From the NCBI GenBank assembly GCA_934155265.1, contig CAKPGU010000006.1, positions 16,604-80,603 on the forward strand: DNA of 64,000 nt, written 5' to 3'. The DNA is from an uncultured Clostridia bacterium (GTDB lineage Bacteria > Bacillota > Clostridia > TANB77 > CAG-508). Positions within the stretch are counted from its first letter, which is position 1; each line of letters opens with the position of its first letter. Shown here piece after piece: positions 52,023-60,462 of the stretch. The notes under the pieces were generated by a model, which did no database searches, was not told the origin of the DNA, and saw only the letters and a program-made list of their open reading frames with translations. The translations under genes were made by a program, and so were the position numbers.

Positions 52023-52075
52023 GGACCGGGTACAGAATTACCTAGTTGAAAAAAGTAAAAAAAGGACCGGGTACA
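52023..52075. repeat. ACCGGGTAC repeat pair (forward orientation)
   Basis: GGACCGGGTACA at 52023-52034 and 52064-52075, 41 bp apart, then AAAATTTTTGAGAGG leading into the next gene, as before rluD. Confidence 0.88.
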
Positions 52076-52096
52076 AAATTTTTGAGAGGATTAAAA

Positions 52097-52813
52097 ATGG
52101 AAGAGAGATTACAAAAATATTTAGCTAGTTGTGGAATTGCTTCAAGAAGAAAATGTGAAGAATATATTTCACAAGGAAAAGTACAAGTTAATGGAAAAGT
52201 TGTTACAGAACTTGGAACAAAAATAAATCCAGACAGAGATACAGTGAAATTTGATGGAAAAATTGTAAATCAATCTAAAAATTTAGTATATATTTTACTT
52301 AATAAACCAATAGGATATGTGACTACTGCTGATGATCAATTTGGAAGAGATACAGTGCTAGACTTAGTAAAAGTAAGAGAAAGAATTGTACCTGTTGGAA
52401 GATTAGATATGTATACTTCTGGAGCATTAATATTAACAAATGATGGTGACTTTGTTTATAAAGTTACACATCCAAAACATGAAATAGAAAAAACTTATAC
52501 TGTAACTGTAAAAGGAATTGTAAAAAACAATGAGGTTGAGCAGTTAAGAAAAGGTGTAACAATAGATGATTATACAACAAAACCTGCAAAAGTTAAAATT
52601 TTAAAAACTGATACAGAAAAAGACATTTCTAGATTAGAAATAACAATTCATGAAGGGAAAAATAGGCAAGTAAGAAAAATGTGTGAAGCGGTTGGAAGAA
52701 AGGTTCTAGCATTACATAGAAGTAAGATAGGAAGAATAGGTGTAAAGGATCTAGAACTTGGAAAATGGAGATTTTTACAAAAAAGAGAAGTACAAGAATT
52801 GTTAAAAAATTAA
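52097..52813 (+). CDS. rluB: RsuA/RluB-family pseudouridine synthase
   Basis: 238 residues from the ATG at 52097 (GAGAGG upstream; in-frame codons before it cross the repeat). S4 domain (ERLQKYLASCGIASRRKCEE), catalytic D104 in GRLDMYTSGAL, and KPIGYVTT and GKNRQVRKMCEA. In most Bacillota the single member of this size is RluB (23S, helix 89). It and the RluD-type enzyme 200 bases upstream share the same leader repeats. Confidence 0.9.
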   Translation: MEERLQKYLASCGIASRRKCEEYISQGKVQVNGKVVTELGTKINPDRDTVKFDGKIVNQSKNLVYILLNKPIGYVTTADDQFGRDTVLDLVKVRERIVPVGRLDMYTSGALILTNDGDFVYKVTHPKHEIEKTYTVTVKGIVKNNEVEQLRKGVTIDDYTTKPAKVKILKTDTEKDISRLEITIHEGKNRQVRKMCEAVGRKVLALHRSKIGRIGVKDLELGKWRFLQKREVQELLKN

Positions 52814-52886
52814 TTAAAATAGTTGAAAATCTGTTTAAGAAAAGATATAATATTAGTGAAACAAAAGAAAAAGGAGCAAAAGAAAA

Positions 52887-53342
52887 ATGAAAGTCGAACA
52901 AGGACAAATAGTTGGTGGAACTGTAACAGGAATACAGCCATACGGTGCTTTTATTAAAATGGATAATGGAGTAGATGGACTTGTGTACATAGAAGATTTA
53001 TCAGTTGCAAGAATAAAATCACCAGCAGAAAGAGTGAAAGTTGGACAAAAGATAAAATGTATGGTAAAATCAGTAGATGAAAACACAGGAAGAATAAGTT
53101 TGTCATATAAAAACTGTTTAGGAACATGGGATGATAATATAAAAAACTTTAAAGAAGGAATGACAGTAAAAGGAATCGTAAGAGATACAGAAAAAAACAA
53201 AAATGGTATATTTATTGAGTTAACACCTAATTTAGTAGGTATGGCAGAATATACAAATGAACTAAAATATGGTGAAACAGTTGATGTATGCATAAAAAGG
53301 ATTTTACCTGAAAAGAAAAAAGTTAAATTAATAGTAGTTTAA
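52887..53342 (+). CDS. S1 RNA-binding domain protein
   Basis: 151 residues with two S1 modules: about 5-75 (GQIVGGTVTGIQPYGAFIKM, DGLVYIEDLS, VGQKIKCMVKSVDENTGRIS) and 88-151 (GMTVKGIVRD, GIFIELTPNLVGMAEYT). The first is a canonical OB-fold S1; the second is degenerate. Likely a ribosome- or mRNA-associated protein of the YugI/RpsA-like kind. AAAGGAG precedes the ATG. Confidence 0.85.
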   Translation: MKVEQGQIVGGTVTGIQPYGAFIKMDNGVDGLVYIEDLSVARIKSPAERVKVGQKIKCMVKSVDENTGRISLSYKNCLGTWDDNIKNFKEGMTVKGIVRDTEKNKNGIFIELTPNLVGMAEYTNELKYGETVDVCIKRILPEKKKVKLIVV

Positions 53343-53401
53343 AGAACTAGGTGTAAAAAAGAAGCTATAATTAGCAACTAAAATTATAAGGAGGGATTGA
53401 A

Positions 53402-54343
53402 ATGGTTGAAGATAACCAAATCAAAGCACAAGTATCACCATTTGCAATAAGAGAAGGTGAAATAAAAACATTTGATGGAAAAGACGGATATGTGTCTATG
53501 AATCAAATTATACACAAAATTAATATAGGACATATAACTGATATTCATTTTGCAATATTAGAATTAGTAAATGAATTTGAATTTATAACTTCTAGACAAA
53601 TATATCAAATGCTAGAATGGAAAGGAATAGATCCAAAATCACAAGATAAATTAAATAATAAATTAGATCAACTTGTAAAATCAAAAATTTTAACAAGATA
53701 TTATTTTACATCTGAAGAAGGAAAAGGAATATATAGAATCTATTGCCTTGAAAAGATGGGAAAATATCTATTAACTTCAAAAGAAATTGAATGTAAATGG
53801 CAACAAACAGATAATGTAAAGCCAGTTGCTATGATAAAGAAAAGACTAGCTGGAAATCAAACATTAATTGCATATTTAAGAAAAGTAAAGGCATTTGATA
53901 GTTATGTTGTAAAACCAGCTATAAACGCAAAAATATCAGGAAAGGTATTTAAGGCAACAGGTGGATCTGTAAAACTTACTAAAAATAAAAAATCAATAAC
54001 ATTTTTATTTGAAGTAATTAGAAGAGAAAAAGATTGGCAGAAAAAACTTGTAGACAAAATGACTATGTATAAAGAATTTTATGAAAATTTTGTGCCGGGA
54101 GATTCAGGATTTTCTGCATTACCACAATTAATATTTGTATGTGAAGATGATAAGCATACTGTTGAAACATTTAAAGAAATAGTAAAAAATAAATTAGAGA
54201 TTCCTCAAATAAAACTATATTTTACAACAGATTTAAGACAAAATAGCGAAAGTCTTGAAAATACATTAATAGAGTTTAAAGTAGATGAGGCAACTAAAAA
54301 ATATAAAATGTTTAATGTTGAAGCAAAAATATTAGGAATATAG
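53402..54343 (+). CDS. Winged-helix protein, possibly Replic_Relax-like
   Basis: 313 residues. A winged helix-turn-helix spans about 45-125 (HFAILELVNEFEFITSRQIY, LDQLVKSKILTRYYFTSEEG). The second half (SITFLFEVIRREKDWQKKLV, MYKEFYENF, PQLIFVCEDD) has the alpha/beta layout and E-V...K of the replication-relaxation/nuclease-like fold. In plasmids and ICEs that family accompanies relaxases, yet no mobile genes are near here. AAGGAGGG precedes the ATG. Function open. Confidence 0.65.
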   Translation: MVEDNQIKAQVSPFAIREGEIKTFDGKDGYVSMNQIIHKINIGHITDIHFAILELVNEFEFITSRQIYQMLEWKGIDPKSQDKLNNKLDQLVKSKILTRYYFTSEEGKGIYRIYCLEKMGKYLLTSKEIECKWQQTDNVKPVAMIKKRLAGNQTLIAYLRKVKAFDSYVVKPAINAKISGKVFKATGGSVKLTKNKKSITFLFEVIRREKDWQKKLVDKMTMYKEFYENFVPGDSGFSALPQLIFVCEDDKHTVETFKEIVKNKLEIPQIKLYFTTDLRQNSESLENTLIEFKVDEATKKYKMFNVEAKILGI

Positions 54344-54364
54344 GAAGTAAAAGGGGAAAAGAAG

Positions 54365-55219
54365 ATGTTTGGACATAGACCAGATGGTAAAAGGATAAAG
54401 AATTTGCCACCAATTTTTAAAATTATGCCATGTGTAATGCTTGATAGAGCAGACTCACAAGTATATTTTAAACAAGACATAGCTTTAAAAAATTTAGATG
54501 AATATATTGATAAAAAAGCAAAAGAGGGAATACGTTTATCTTATATGAATATTATATATGCTGCAATTGTAAAGATTATAGGTCAAAGGCCGAATTTAAA
54601 TAGATTTGCAATGAATGGAGCATTATATAAAAGAGATAAAATATATGTTTCTCTTGTTATAAAAAAGAGTTTGACAGATGACGGACCTGAAACTCCATTA
54701 AAGTTAGATTTTAATGGAAATGAGAATATTCTTGAAATAAAAGACAGAATGGATTCTGCGATAGAAAAAAATAAAGATCTTGAGGCTTCAAATAAAACAG
54801 ATAAGTTAGTTGCAGTTTTAAATATTATTCCAAGTGGATTGATTAGAGCTGTTGTAAAACTTTTAATGTTTTTAGATAAGCATGGAATATTGCCAAGAAA
54901 AATAATTGATGCAAGTCCATTCCATACAAGTGTATTTATAACTAATGTTGGTTCTCTTGGAATTGATAGTATATATCATCATATATATAATTTTGGAACA
55001 ACAAGTATGTTTTTCTCAATGGGAAAAAAGAAGAAAAGTTATATTTATGAAGATGACGAAATTAAAGAGGAAAAATGTATCACATTAGCATTTGTTGGTG
55101 ATGAGAGAATTTGTGATGGATATTATTATGCTTCTTCTTTTAAATTATTATCAAAATATTTAAAGAAGCCTGAACTTTTGGAAGATATAATTGAAGAAAG
55201 AGAAGAAATCTCAAATTAA
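54365..55219 (+). CDS. E2-like acyltransferase-fold protein lacking the catalytic His
   Basis: 284 residues matching the chloramphenicol-acetyltransferase/2-oxoacid dehydrogenase E2 catalytic fold without lipoyl domain: SYMNIIYAAIVKIIGQRPNL, FHTSVFITNVGSLGIDSIYH and, near the end, VGDERICDGYYYASSF. The E2 active motif is DHRxxDG; here the His is Glu. It is therefore either inactive or uses other chemistry. It follows the winged-helix gene by 21 bases with AAGGGGAAAAGAAG upstream. No E1 or E3 gene is near. Confidence 0.78.
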   Translation: MFGHRPDGKRIKNLPPIFKIMPCVMLDRADSQVYFKQDIALKNLDEYIDKKAKEGIRLSYMNIIYAAIVKIIGQRPNLNRFAMNGALYKRDKIYVSLVIKKSLTDDGPETPLKLDFNGNENILEIKDRMDSAIEKNKDLEASNKTDKLVAVLNIIPSGLIRAVVKLLMFLDKHGILPRKIIDASPFHTSVFITNVGSLGIDSIYHHIYNFGTTSMFFSMGKKKKSYIYEDDEIKEEKCITLAFVGDERICDGYYYASSFKLLSKYLKKPELLEDIIEEREEISN

Positions 55220-55255
55220 ATTTCAAAATAATATGAAAAAAAATTTAAAAAATGG

Positions 55256-55284
55256 TTGACTTTGTCAATAATATGTGTTATTAT
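55256..55284 (+). promoter_or_regulatory. Promoter of tRNA-Arg
   Basis: TTGACT at 55256 and TATTAT at 55279, 17-bp spacer, ending 19 bases before the tRNA. Confidence 0.65.
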
Positions 55285-55302
55285 AATTAGGTGTTAAGAA
55301 AT

Positions 55303-55379
<77 letters not shown>

Positions 55380-55390
55380 TAATACATAAA

Positions 55391-55430
55391 AAATACGAAT
55401 TTGGAATTACCAAATTCGTATTTTTTTAAA
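55391..55430. terminator. Bidirectional intrinsic terminator after tRNA-Arg
   Basis: Perfect AAATACGAATTTGG / CCAAATTCGTATTT stem, 5-nt loop, then T7. Confidence 0.9.
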
Positions 55431-55689
55431 TATCTAATAAGTAATTGGCTAATATTAGAAATAGCAGTGTAAAAATAATAAAAATAGAAATTACTATTGT
55501 TTTTAATCTTTTGGTTATATTTTTATTTAGAACAACAAAAAGCCCAATTATGAACAGTATGATAGGTATAATAAATCTACCGATATTTAAAAATTTTTCA
55601 CCAATTGTTGGTTCTTTTGGTTCAAAGACTCCGTACTTAGTCGATGGAGTTAATGCACATACTTTTGAAATAAGAGAATAAAAAAACAC
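55426..55689 (-). CDS. Possible small membrane protein
   Basis: 87 residues from a GTG at 55689: a short N-terminal part, then two hydrophobic helices joined by a basic turn (RFIIPIILFIIGLFVVLNKN, ITKRLKTIVISIFIIFTLLF). The pattern is more protein-like than that of the overlapping opposite-strand frame. Against it: no SD, and the start lies in a small hairpin beside tRNA-Leu. It would share the terminator at 55391-55430. Confidence 0.45.
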   Translation of the reverse strand: MFFYSLISKVCALTPSTKYGVFEPKEPTIGEKFLNIGRFIIPIILFIIGLFVVLNKNITKRLKTIVISIFIIFTLLFLILANYLLDI

Positions 55690-55707
55690 AGAAAATCTGT
55701 GCTTTTT
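55681..55707. terminator. Small hairpin terminator downstream of tRNA-Leu
   Basis: AAAAAACACAGA pairs with TCTGTGCTTTTTT (one bulge), at the 3' end of the leftward tRNA. Confidence 0.6.
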
Positions 55708-55716
55708 TATTTATTC

Positions 55717-55799
55717 TGGTGCCCAAAGTGGGACTCGAACCCACATGGTTTCCCGCACGATTTTGAGTCGTGTGCGTCTGCCAGTTCCGCCATTCGGGC
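55717..55799 (-). tRNA. tRNA-Leu (anticodon CAA)
   Basis: 83-nt class II tRNA on the minus strand: acceptor GCCCGAA/TTTGGGC, anticodon loop CTCAAAA with CAA, short variable arm, T loop TTCGAGT, encoded CCA. It reads UUG. Confidence 0.95.
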
Positions 55800-55889
55800 A
55801 AATAATTTAAAATATTACAAAATAAATTTGCATCTCAAATATATTATCATAAAAAGAAAATTTTGTCTAGTCCCAAAATGCATTTTCTA

Positions 55890-55918
55890 TTGACTATTTG
55901 GAAAAATTAATGTATTAT
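55890..55918 (+). promoter_or_regulatory. SigA-type promoter of clpE
   Basis: TTGACT at 55890 and TATTAT at 55913, 17-bp spacer. No CtsR heptad pair was found around it. Confidence 0.6.
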
Positions 55919-55956
55919 ATATAATATTAAATAAAAGAAAAGAGGAAAATTTATAT

Positions 55957-58371
55957 ATGTTATGTTCAGATTGCAATAAAAACAATGCAGAAATATTTAT
56001 AAATAAAATCGAAAATGGCCAATCATCAATGGAAGGGCTATGTAGAGAATGTGCTCAAAAAAGAGGTATAGAAATTCCTAATATGCCACCAGTAAACAAT
56101 AAGCAAGAAAAACAAAACAATGATGAAAATAATCAAAAAACAAAACAGAATAATAATGGTAATATACCACCAATAAATAATATAGATATGTCAAATATGT
56201 CAAAACAATTAGAAAGCTTATTTAAAGATTTATCAGCTAATTTAAAGATGGAAAATCTTGAAGGATTAGAAGATTTAGATCCAGAGGATTTTGATGCTGA
56301 AGACTATGAAAATGATGAAGATGGAGAAAATAATTCAGGAAATCCATTAGGAATTCCAATTGGTTCTATATTTGCAAGTATAGTTCCTAAAAAGCAAAAT
56401 CAAAATGAAGAAGAATCAAATGGTAGACAAAAAGTGAAAGTAGACAAAAAGAAAAGCAAAAAGAAGAAAAAATACTTAGACGTTTATGGAACAAATCTTA
56501 CAGTGAAGGCTAAAAACAATGAATTAGATATGGTAATTGGACGTGATAAAGAAATACAAAGAGTAATTCAAATTTTAAATAGACGTACAAAAAATAATCC
56601 ATGTTTAATTGGTGAACCAGGTGTTGGTAAAACAGCAATAGCACAAGGGTTAGCTATAAAGATTGCGAACAACAATGTACCAGCAAAACTTTTAAATAAA
56701 GAAGTATATTTGTTAGATATGACAGCTGTTATAGCAGGGACACAATTTAGAGGACAATTTGAAGCTAGAATGAAAGGTATTATTGATGAATGTAGAGAAT
56801 ATGGAAATATTATACTTGTAATTGATGAAATTCACAATATAATTGGTGCAGGTGATGGAGAACATTCTATGAATGCTGCAAATATTTTAAAACCATCATT
56901 ATCTAATGGAGAAATTCAATTAATAGGTACAACAACATTAAAAGAATATAGAAAATATATAGAAAAAGATTCTGCATTAGAAAGAAGATTCCAACAAGTA
57001 ATTGTCGAAGAACCAAATATAGATGAATCAATTAAAATTCTAGAAGGAATAAAAAAATATTATGAAGAATATCACAAAGTAAAAATTTCAAATGATGTAA
57101 TAAAACAAACAGTTATAATGTCAGAAAAATATATACATGATAGATTTTTGCCAGATAAAGCAATAGATATACTTGATGAAGCATGTTCAAGAATTAACTT
57201 AGAAAATAAAGAATTATTTAGATTAGAAATGTTAAAACAAGAATTAGCACAAGTTCAAGCACAAAAAGAAGATGCAGCACAGGCAGACTCAACAGAGGAT
57301 TATCAAAAAGCTGCAGATTTAAAAACACAAGAATGTAGATTAATTGAAGAAATAGATCAATTAAACAGTACAATTCAATTAAAAAATCTTACAACACAAG
57401 ATATAGCACAAGTAATTGAAAATTGGACTAAGATTCCTGTTAAAAAAATAACAGAAGCTGAAACTCAAAAATTGCTAAATTTAGAAACAAACCTTCATAC
57501 AAGAATAATTGGTCAAGACAAAGCTGTTAGTGCAGTATCTCGAGCAATAAGAAGAAATCGTGCAGGACTACAAAGCACAAAACGTCCACCATCATTTATA
57601 TTCGTAGGTCCAACAGGTGTTGGTAAAACAGAATTAGCTAAAAGTTTAGCATATGAAATGTTTGGGTCAGAAGATTCAATAATTCGTGTAGATATGTCTG
57701 AATATATGGAAAGTCACTCAACATCAAAATTAATAGGTGCACCTCCAGGATATGTTGGATATGATGATGCAGGTCAACTCACTGAAAAAGTTAAAAGAAA
57801 ACCATATTCAATAATACTTTTAGACGAAATAGAAAAAGCTCATCCAGATGTATTTAATATACTACTTCAAGTTCTTGATGATGGAAAACTTACAGATTCA
57901 CAAGGAAATACAGTAAGTTTCCAAAATACAATAATTATTATGACATCAAATGCAGGTTCAAACTTAAATAATAATTCAATTGGATTTGCAAAACAAACAG
58001 TTGATACAAGTAAAATTGAAGAAAATTTAAAACAAGTATTTAGACCTGAATTTTTAAATAGAATAGATGAAATAATTGTATTTGACTCATTAACAAGACC
58101 TGAATTAATACAAATAGTTAATTTAATGTTAAGAGATACAAAGAAAGCATTAGATGATAAAAATATGAATCTAACAGTTTCAGAAAGTGCAAAAGATTTC
58201 ATATTAGACAAAGGTACTAACCTAAAATTTGGTGCTCGTCCTTTAAGAAGAGCTATTCAAAGATATGTAGAAGACGAAATTTCAGAAATGATTTTAAGAG
58301 GAGATGTCCATGAAGGGCAGAACATCAATGTAAACTTAGAAAATGACAATTTAAAGTTTGAAGTAAACTAA
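55957..58371 (+). CDS. clpE: ClpE-type AAA+ unfoldase
   Basis: 804 residues. N-terminal zinc finger C3-x2-C6...C29-x2-C32, an Asn/Gln-rich acidic linker, D1 AAA+ domain (Walker A GEPGVGKT at 219-226), a short UVR-like middle domain (about 430-470), and D2 (GPTGVGKT at 551-558). The ClpP-docking loop I675-G-F677 is present. The zinc finger in place of the double Clp-N repeat marks ClpE rather than ClpC. It unfolds damaged proteins for ClpP. MecA is encoded 55 kb upstream. Unusually, no CtsR site is visible. Confidence 0.9.
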   Translation: MLCSDCNKNNAEIFINKIENGQSSMEGLCRECAQKRGIEIPNMPPVNNKQEKQNNDENNQKTKQNNNGNIPPINNIDMSNMSKQLESLFKDLSANLKMENLEGLEDLDPEDFDAEDYENDEDGENNSGNPLGIPIGSIFASIVPKKQNQNEEESNGRQKVKVDKKKSKKKKKYLDVYGTNLTVKAKNNELDMVIGRDKEIQRVIQILNRRTKNNPCLIGEPGVGKTAIAQGLAIKIANNNVPAKLLNKEVYLLDMTAVIAGTQFRGQFEARMKGIIDECREYGNIILVIDEIHNIIGAGDGEHSMNAANILKPSLSNGEIQLIGTTTLKEYRKYIEKDSALERRFQQVIVEEPNIDESIKILEGIKKYYEEYHKVKISNDVIKQTVIMSEKYIHDRFLPDKAIDILDEACSRINLENKELFRLEMLKQELAQVQAQKEDAAQADSTEDYQKAADLKTQECRLIEEIDQLNSTIQLKNLTTQDIAQVIENWTKIPVKKITEAETQKLLNLETNLHTRIIGQDKAVSAVSRAIRRNRAGLQSTKRPPSFIFVGPTGVGKTELAKSLAYEMFGSEDSIIRVDMSEYMESHSTSKLIGAPPGYVGYDDAGQLTEKVKRKPYSIILLDEIEKAHPDVFNILLQVLDDGKLTDSQGNTVSFQNTIIIMTSNAGSNLNNNSIGFAKQTVDTSKIEENLKQVFRPEFLNRIDEIIVFDSLTRPELIQIVNLMLRDTKKALDDKNMNLTVSESAKDFILDKGTNLKFGARPLRRAIQRYVEDEISEMILRGDVHEGQNINVNLENDNLKFEVN

Positions 58372-58374
58372 GAT

Positions 58375-58408
58375 AAGGGCAAAATGGGACGGTTCTCTTT
58401 TTGCCCTT
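58375..58408 (+). terminator. Intrinsic terminator after clpE
   Basis: AAGGGCAAAA pairs with TTTTTGCCCTT; the loop reads TGGGACGGTTCTC. Confidence 0.65.
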
Positions 58409-58434
58409 GTAATTTTGTGAAAGGAAATAATTAA

Positions 58435-58974
58435 ATGAAAAAAGAAAATATACCAAATATTTTAACAATAATACGTTTTATTTTAATACCATTTATTTTT
58501 ACTTCTGTAGTGAATAATGACTATTTAGCAGCTCTAATAATTTTTACAATCTCTGCAATAACAGATGTTCTTGATGGTTATATTGCACGAAAATATAATT
58601 ATATAACTGATCTTGGAAAATTGATTGACCCACTTGCAGACAAACTAACACAAGTTTCATTATTACTATCATTATCAATTTTAAAAATTTTACCATGGTG
58701 GATTTTTGCAATTGTATTTATCAAAGAATGTGTTATGGTAATATCAGCATCACTACTTTATAAAAGAAAAGATGTAGTTGTTTATAGTAAATGGTATGGG
58801 AAACTTGCAACAGTATTATTTTATTTGGCGATAGTAGTTTCTTTAATTGTAAACCAGTTCCATGTTCAAATGCCATTTAGAATTGATTTGTATTTATACT
58901 ATTTAGCAATACTTGCCACAATATTTTCTTTGATTATGTATTCAATAAAATTTAAAATAAAAAAAGAAATGTGA
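58435..58974 (+). CDS. pgsA: CDP-diacylglycerol-glycerol-3-phosphate 3-phosphatidyltransferase
   Basis: 179 residues with four or five membrane helices and the CDP-alcohol phosphotransferase motif DGYIARKYNYITDLGKLIDP through DPLADK, giving the DGxxAR-x8-Gx3Dx3D pattern. It makes phosphatidylglycerol phosphate, the committed step to PG and cardiolipin. GAAAGGAAA precedes the ATG. Distinction from other CDP-OH transferases rests on size and overall pattern. Confidence 0.9.
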   Translation: MKKENIPNILTIIRFILIPFIFTSVVNNDYLAALIIFTISAITDVLDGYIARKYNYITDLGKLIDPLADKLTQVSLLLSLSILKILPWWIFAIVFIKECVMVISASLLYKRKDVVVYSKWYGKLATVLFYLAIVVSLIVNQFHVQMPFRIDLYLYYLAILATIFSLIMYSIKFKIKKEM

Positions 58975-58988
58975 AAGTTTTGTGAATT

Positions 58989-59015
58989 TTAGCAGTCTAA
59001 TATTGACAGTGCTAA
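58989..59015. promoter_or_regulatory. Variant CIRCE operator before hsp20
   Basis: TTAGCAGTC, 9-bp spacer, CAGTGCTAA: 16 of 18 conserved CIRCE positions. Its spacer end and right arm contain the -35 hexamer TTGACA of the hsp20 promoter. HrcA is the expected repressor. Confidence 0.85.
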
Positions 59016-59031
59016 AATATAGATGTATAAT
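59003..59031 (+). promoter_or_regulatory. hsp20 promoter embedded in CIRCE
   Basis: TTGACA at 59003 and TATAAT at 59026, 17-bp spacer; the -35 lies within the operator. Confidence 0.8.
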
Positions 59032-59124
59032 AAACATGTAAATAGAAATTAACCAAATGGTTAATAATATATATGTGCAACCGAATAGGTGTCAACACAT
59101 AAAATTATAGGGAGGTAATGTATT

Positions 59125-59544
59125 ATGATGATGATACCAAGAAGAAATGGAAATGGATTAGATTTTTGGGATGAGGTTTTACCTGATTCATTCTTTACAG
59201 AAAAAGAAAGTAAATTAATGAAAACCGATTTAAAAGAAAAAGATGGAAAATACTTTTTAGAAATTGATATACCAGGATATGACAAAGAAGATATAAAAAT
59301 AGAATTACATGAAGGATATTTGACAGTAACAGCAGAAAAAAATGAAGAAAAAGAAGATAAACATGCTAAATATCTAAAGAGAGAAAGATTTTCAGGAATG
59401 TGTTCAAGAAGCTATTATGTTGGAGAAAATGTAAGTGAAGAGGACATTAAAGCAAATTTTAAAAACGGAATTTTAACAATAGAATTTCCAAAAGAACCTG
59501 AAAAGAGAGTCGAAGAAAAGAAATATATTCCAATTGGAGAATAG
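59125..59544 (+). CDS. Small heat-shock protein (Hsp20/alpha-crystallin)
   Basis: 139 residues. Alpha-crystallin domain about 32-130 (YFLEIDIPGYDKEDIKIELH, LTVTAEKNEEKEDK, FKNGILTIEFPK with the GILxIxxPK end), short N- and C-terminal arms and a final IPI motif (KYIPIGE) for oligomer assembly. It is an ATP-independent holdase. GGGAGGTAA is well placed before the first of three successive ATGs. Control by HrcA is indicated by the CIRCE element. Confidence 0.95.
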   Translation: MMMIPRRNGNGLDFWDEVLPDSFFTEKESKLMKTDLKEKDGKYFLEIDIPGYDKEDIKIELHEGYLTVTAEKNEEKEDKHAKYLKRERFSGMCSRSYYVGENVSEEDIKANFKNGILTIEFPKEPEKRVEEKKYIPIGE

Positions 59545-59574
59545 AAGAGGCCTTAAAGAAAGGCTTCTTTTTTA
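59543..59574 (+). terminator. Intrinsic terminator after hsp20
   Basis: AGAAGAGGCCTT pairs with AAGGCTTCTTTTTT. Confidence 0.85.
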
Positions 59575-59655
59575 CTCTATGACTGTATTGACAGATTATA
59601 ACATTAAAGATAAAATATAAAATATAATTTATACTAAAGAAAGGGGTGAAAAGAA

Positions 59656-60396
59656 ATGAAAGAAAAAAATGTGGCAAAAATAAATGTATCAACAATACTT
59701 TTAGTTGTAGCAATAATTGTTATTATTACAATGGGATATTTTGTTTACAAATTATACAATGAAAAAACAATTGAAACTGACAAAGTATCAAAACTAAATA
59801 GTAAAATTAATGAGTTAGAAAATGTACAAAAAAATACGGATGATTCATCTGAAAAAATAAATGATGAAAATGCACAAACATCTTCTAGCAATACTAATAA
59901 TACAAATGAATATAGAAGTAATTTTAGTAAATCAGTAGTAAAAGAATTAGGCGAAGATAATATGATTTATGTTGATTTATCAGGTTATGATGATAATAAT
60001 GGTACTGGATATGTATCAATAAATAATAAACATGAAGCATATATATATTTAAGTACTGTTAAAGAATACTCATCAGCAAACAATTTAAAAAAGATTTCAG
60101 ATAATGTTGTTAATGCATGGTATTGTGAAGAAGGACAAGCAGCAGGTAATAGTTTTATTATGTTTCTAAAAGAAGATGGAACAGTTACATATGTTAGATT
60201 TAGAACAAATAATACAACTAATTGGAAAACAGTTTTTGAGTCTGAAGAAAAAGAATTACAAGGAATTACAGATATTAGTGATATTGTTAAAATAGAAGGT
60301 GGAGACGAAAAGGGCATTGGTGGAATGGGTGTGTTGCTTATAAAAAGTGATGGAACTTGTTTACCATATTCTACATTAGATGATTTAACAAAATAG
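59656..60396 (+). CDS. Membrane-anchored protein of unknown function
   Basis: 246 residues: one N-terminal membrane helix (about 12-32), a short coiled coil (KVSKLNSKINELENVQK), a Ser/Asn linker and a C-terminal domain of about 140 residues (NMIYVDLSGYDDNNGTGYVS, SFIMFLKEDGTVTYVRFRTN, GGMGVLLIKSDGTCLPYS) whose repeated strand-DGT-strand units suggest a beta-propeller fragment or similar. AAAGGGGTG precedes the ATG. No function recognised. Confidence 0.75.
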   Translation: MKEKNVAKINVSTILLVVAIIVIITMGYFVYKLYNEKTIETDKVSKLNSKINELENVQKNTDDSSEKINDENAQTSSSNTNNTNEYRSNFSKSVVKELGEDNMIYVDLSGYDDNNGTGYVSINNKHEAYIYLSTVKEYSSANNLKKISDNVVNAWYCEEGQAAGNSFIMFLKEDGTVTYVRFRTNNTTNWKTVFESEEKELQGITDISDIVKIEGGDEKGIGGMGVLLIKSDGTCLPYSTLDDLTK

Positions 60397-60416
60397 TAGA
60401 AAAGCTAAAAAATATA

Positions 60417-60446
60417 TTGAAAAAATAATAAAAAAATGATATTATA
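60417..60446 (+). promoter_or_regulatory. Probable pyrG promoter
   Basis: TTGAAA at 60417 and TATTAT at 60441, 18-bp spacer; starts transcription just upstream of the attenuator-like hairpin. Confidence 0.5.
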
Positions 60447-60462
60447 TTAATATGATTATGAT

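Noticed and set aside
53402..54343. Plasmid or ICE replication/mobilisation region
   Set aside because: The winged-helix protein resembles relaxation proteins, but its neighbours are housekeeping genes and no relaxase, integrase or att site is visible.
55445..55681. 78-residue plus-strand frame overlapping the small membrane protein
   Set aside because: Its composition is not protein-like, it has no ribosome site and it starts inside the tRNA-Arg terminator region; the minus-strand frame has a more credible membrane pattern.
55860..55956. CtsR operator before clpE
   Set aside because: I looked for GGTCAAA-type heptads; none is present, only an ordinary promoter.
58375..58408. Third REP family based on GGGACGGTTCTC
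   Set aside because: The loop of the clpE terminator resembles repeats I recall from clostridia, but only one copy is in the window, so a family cannot be claimed.
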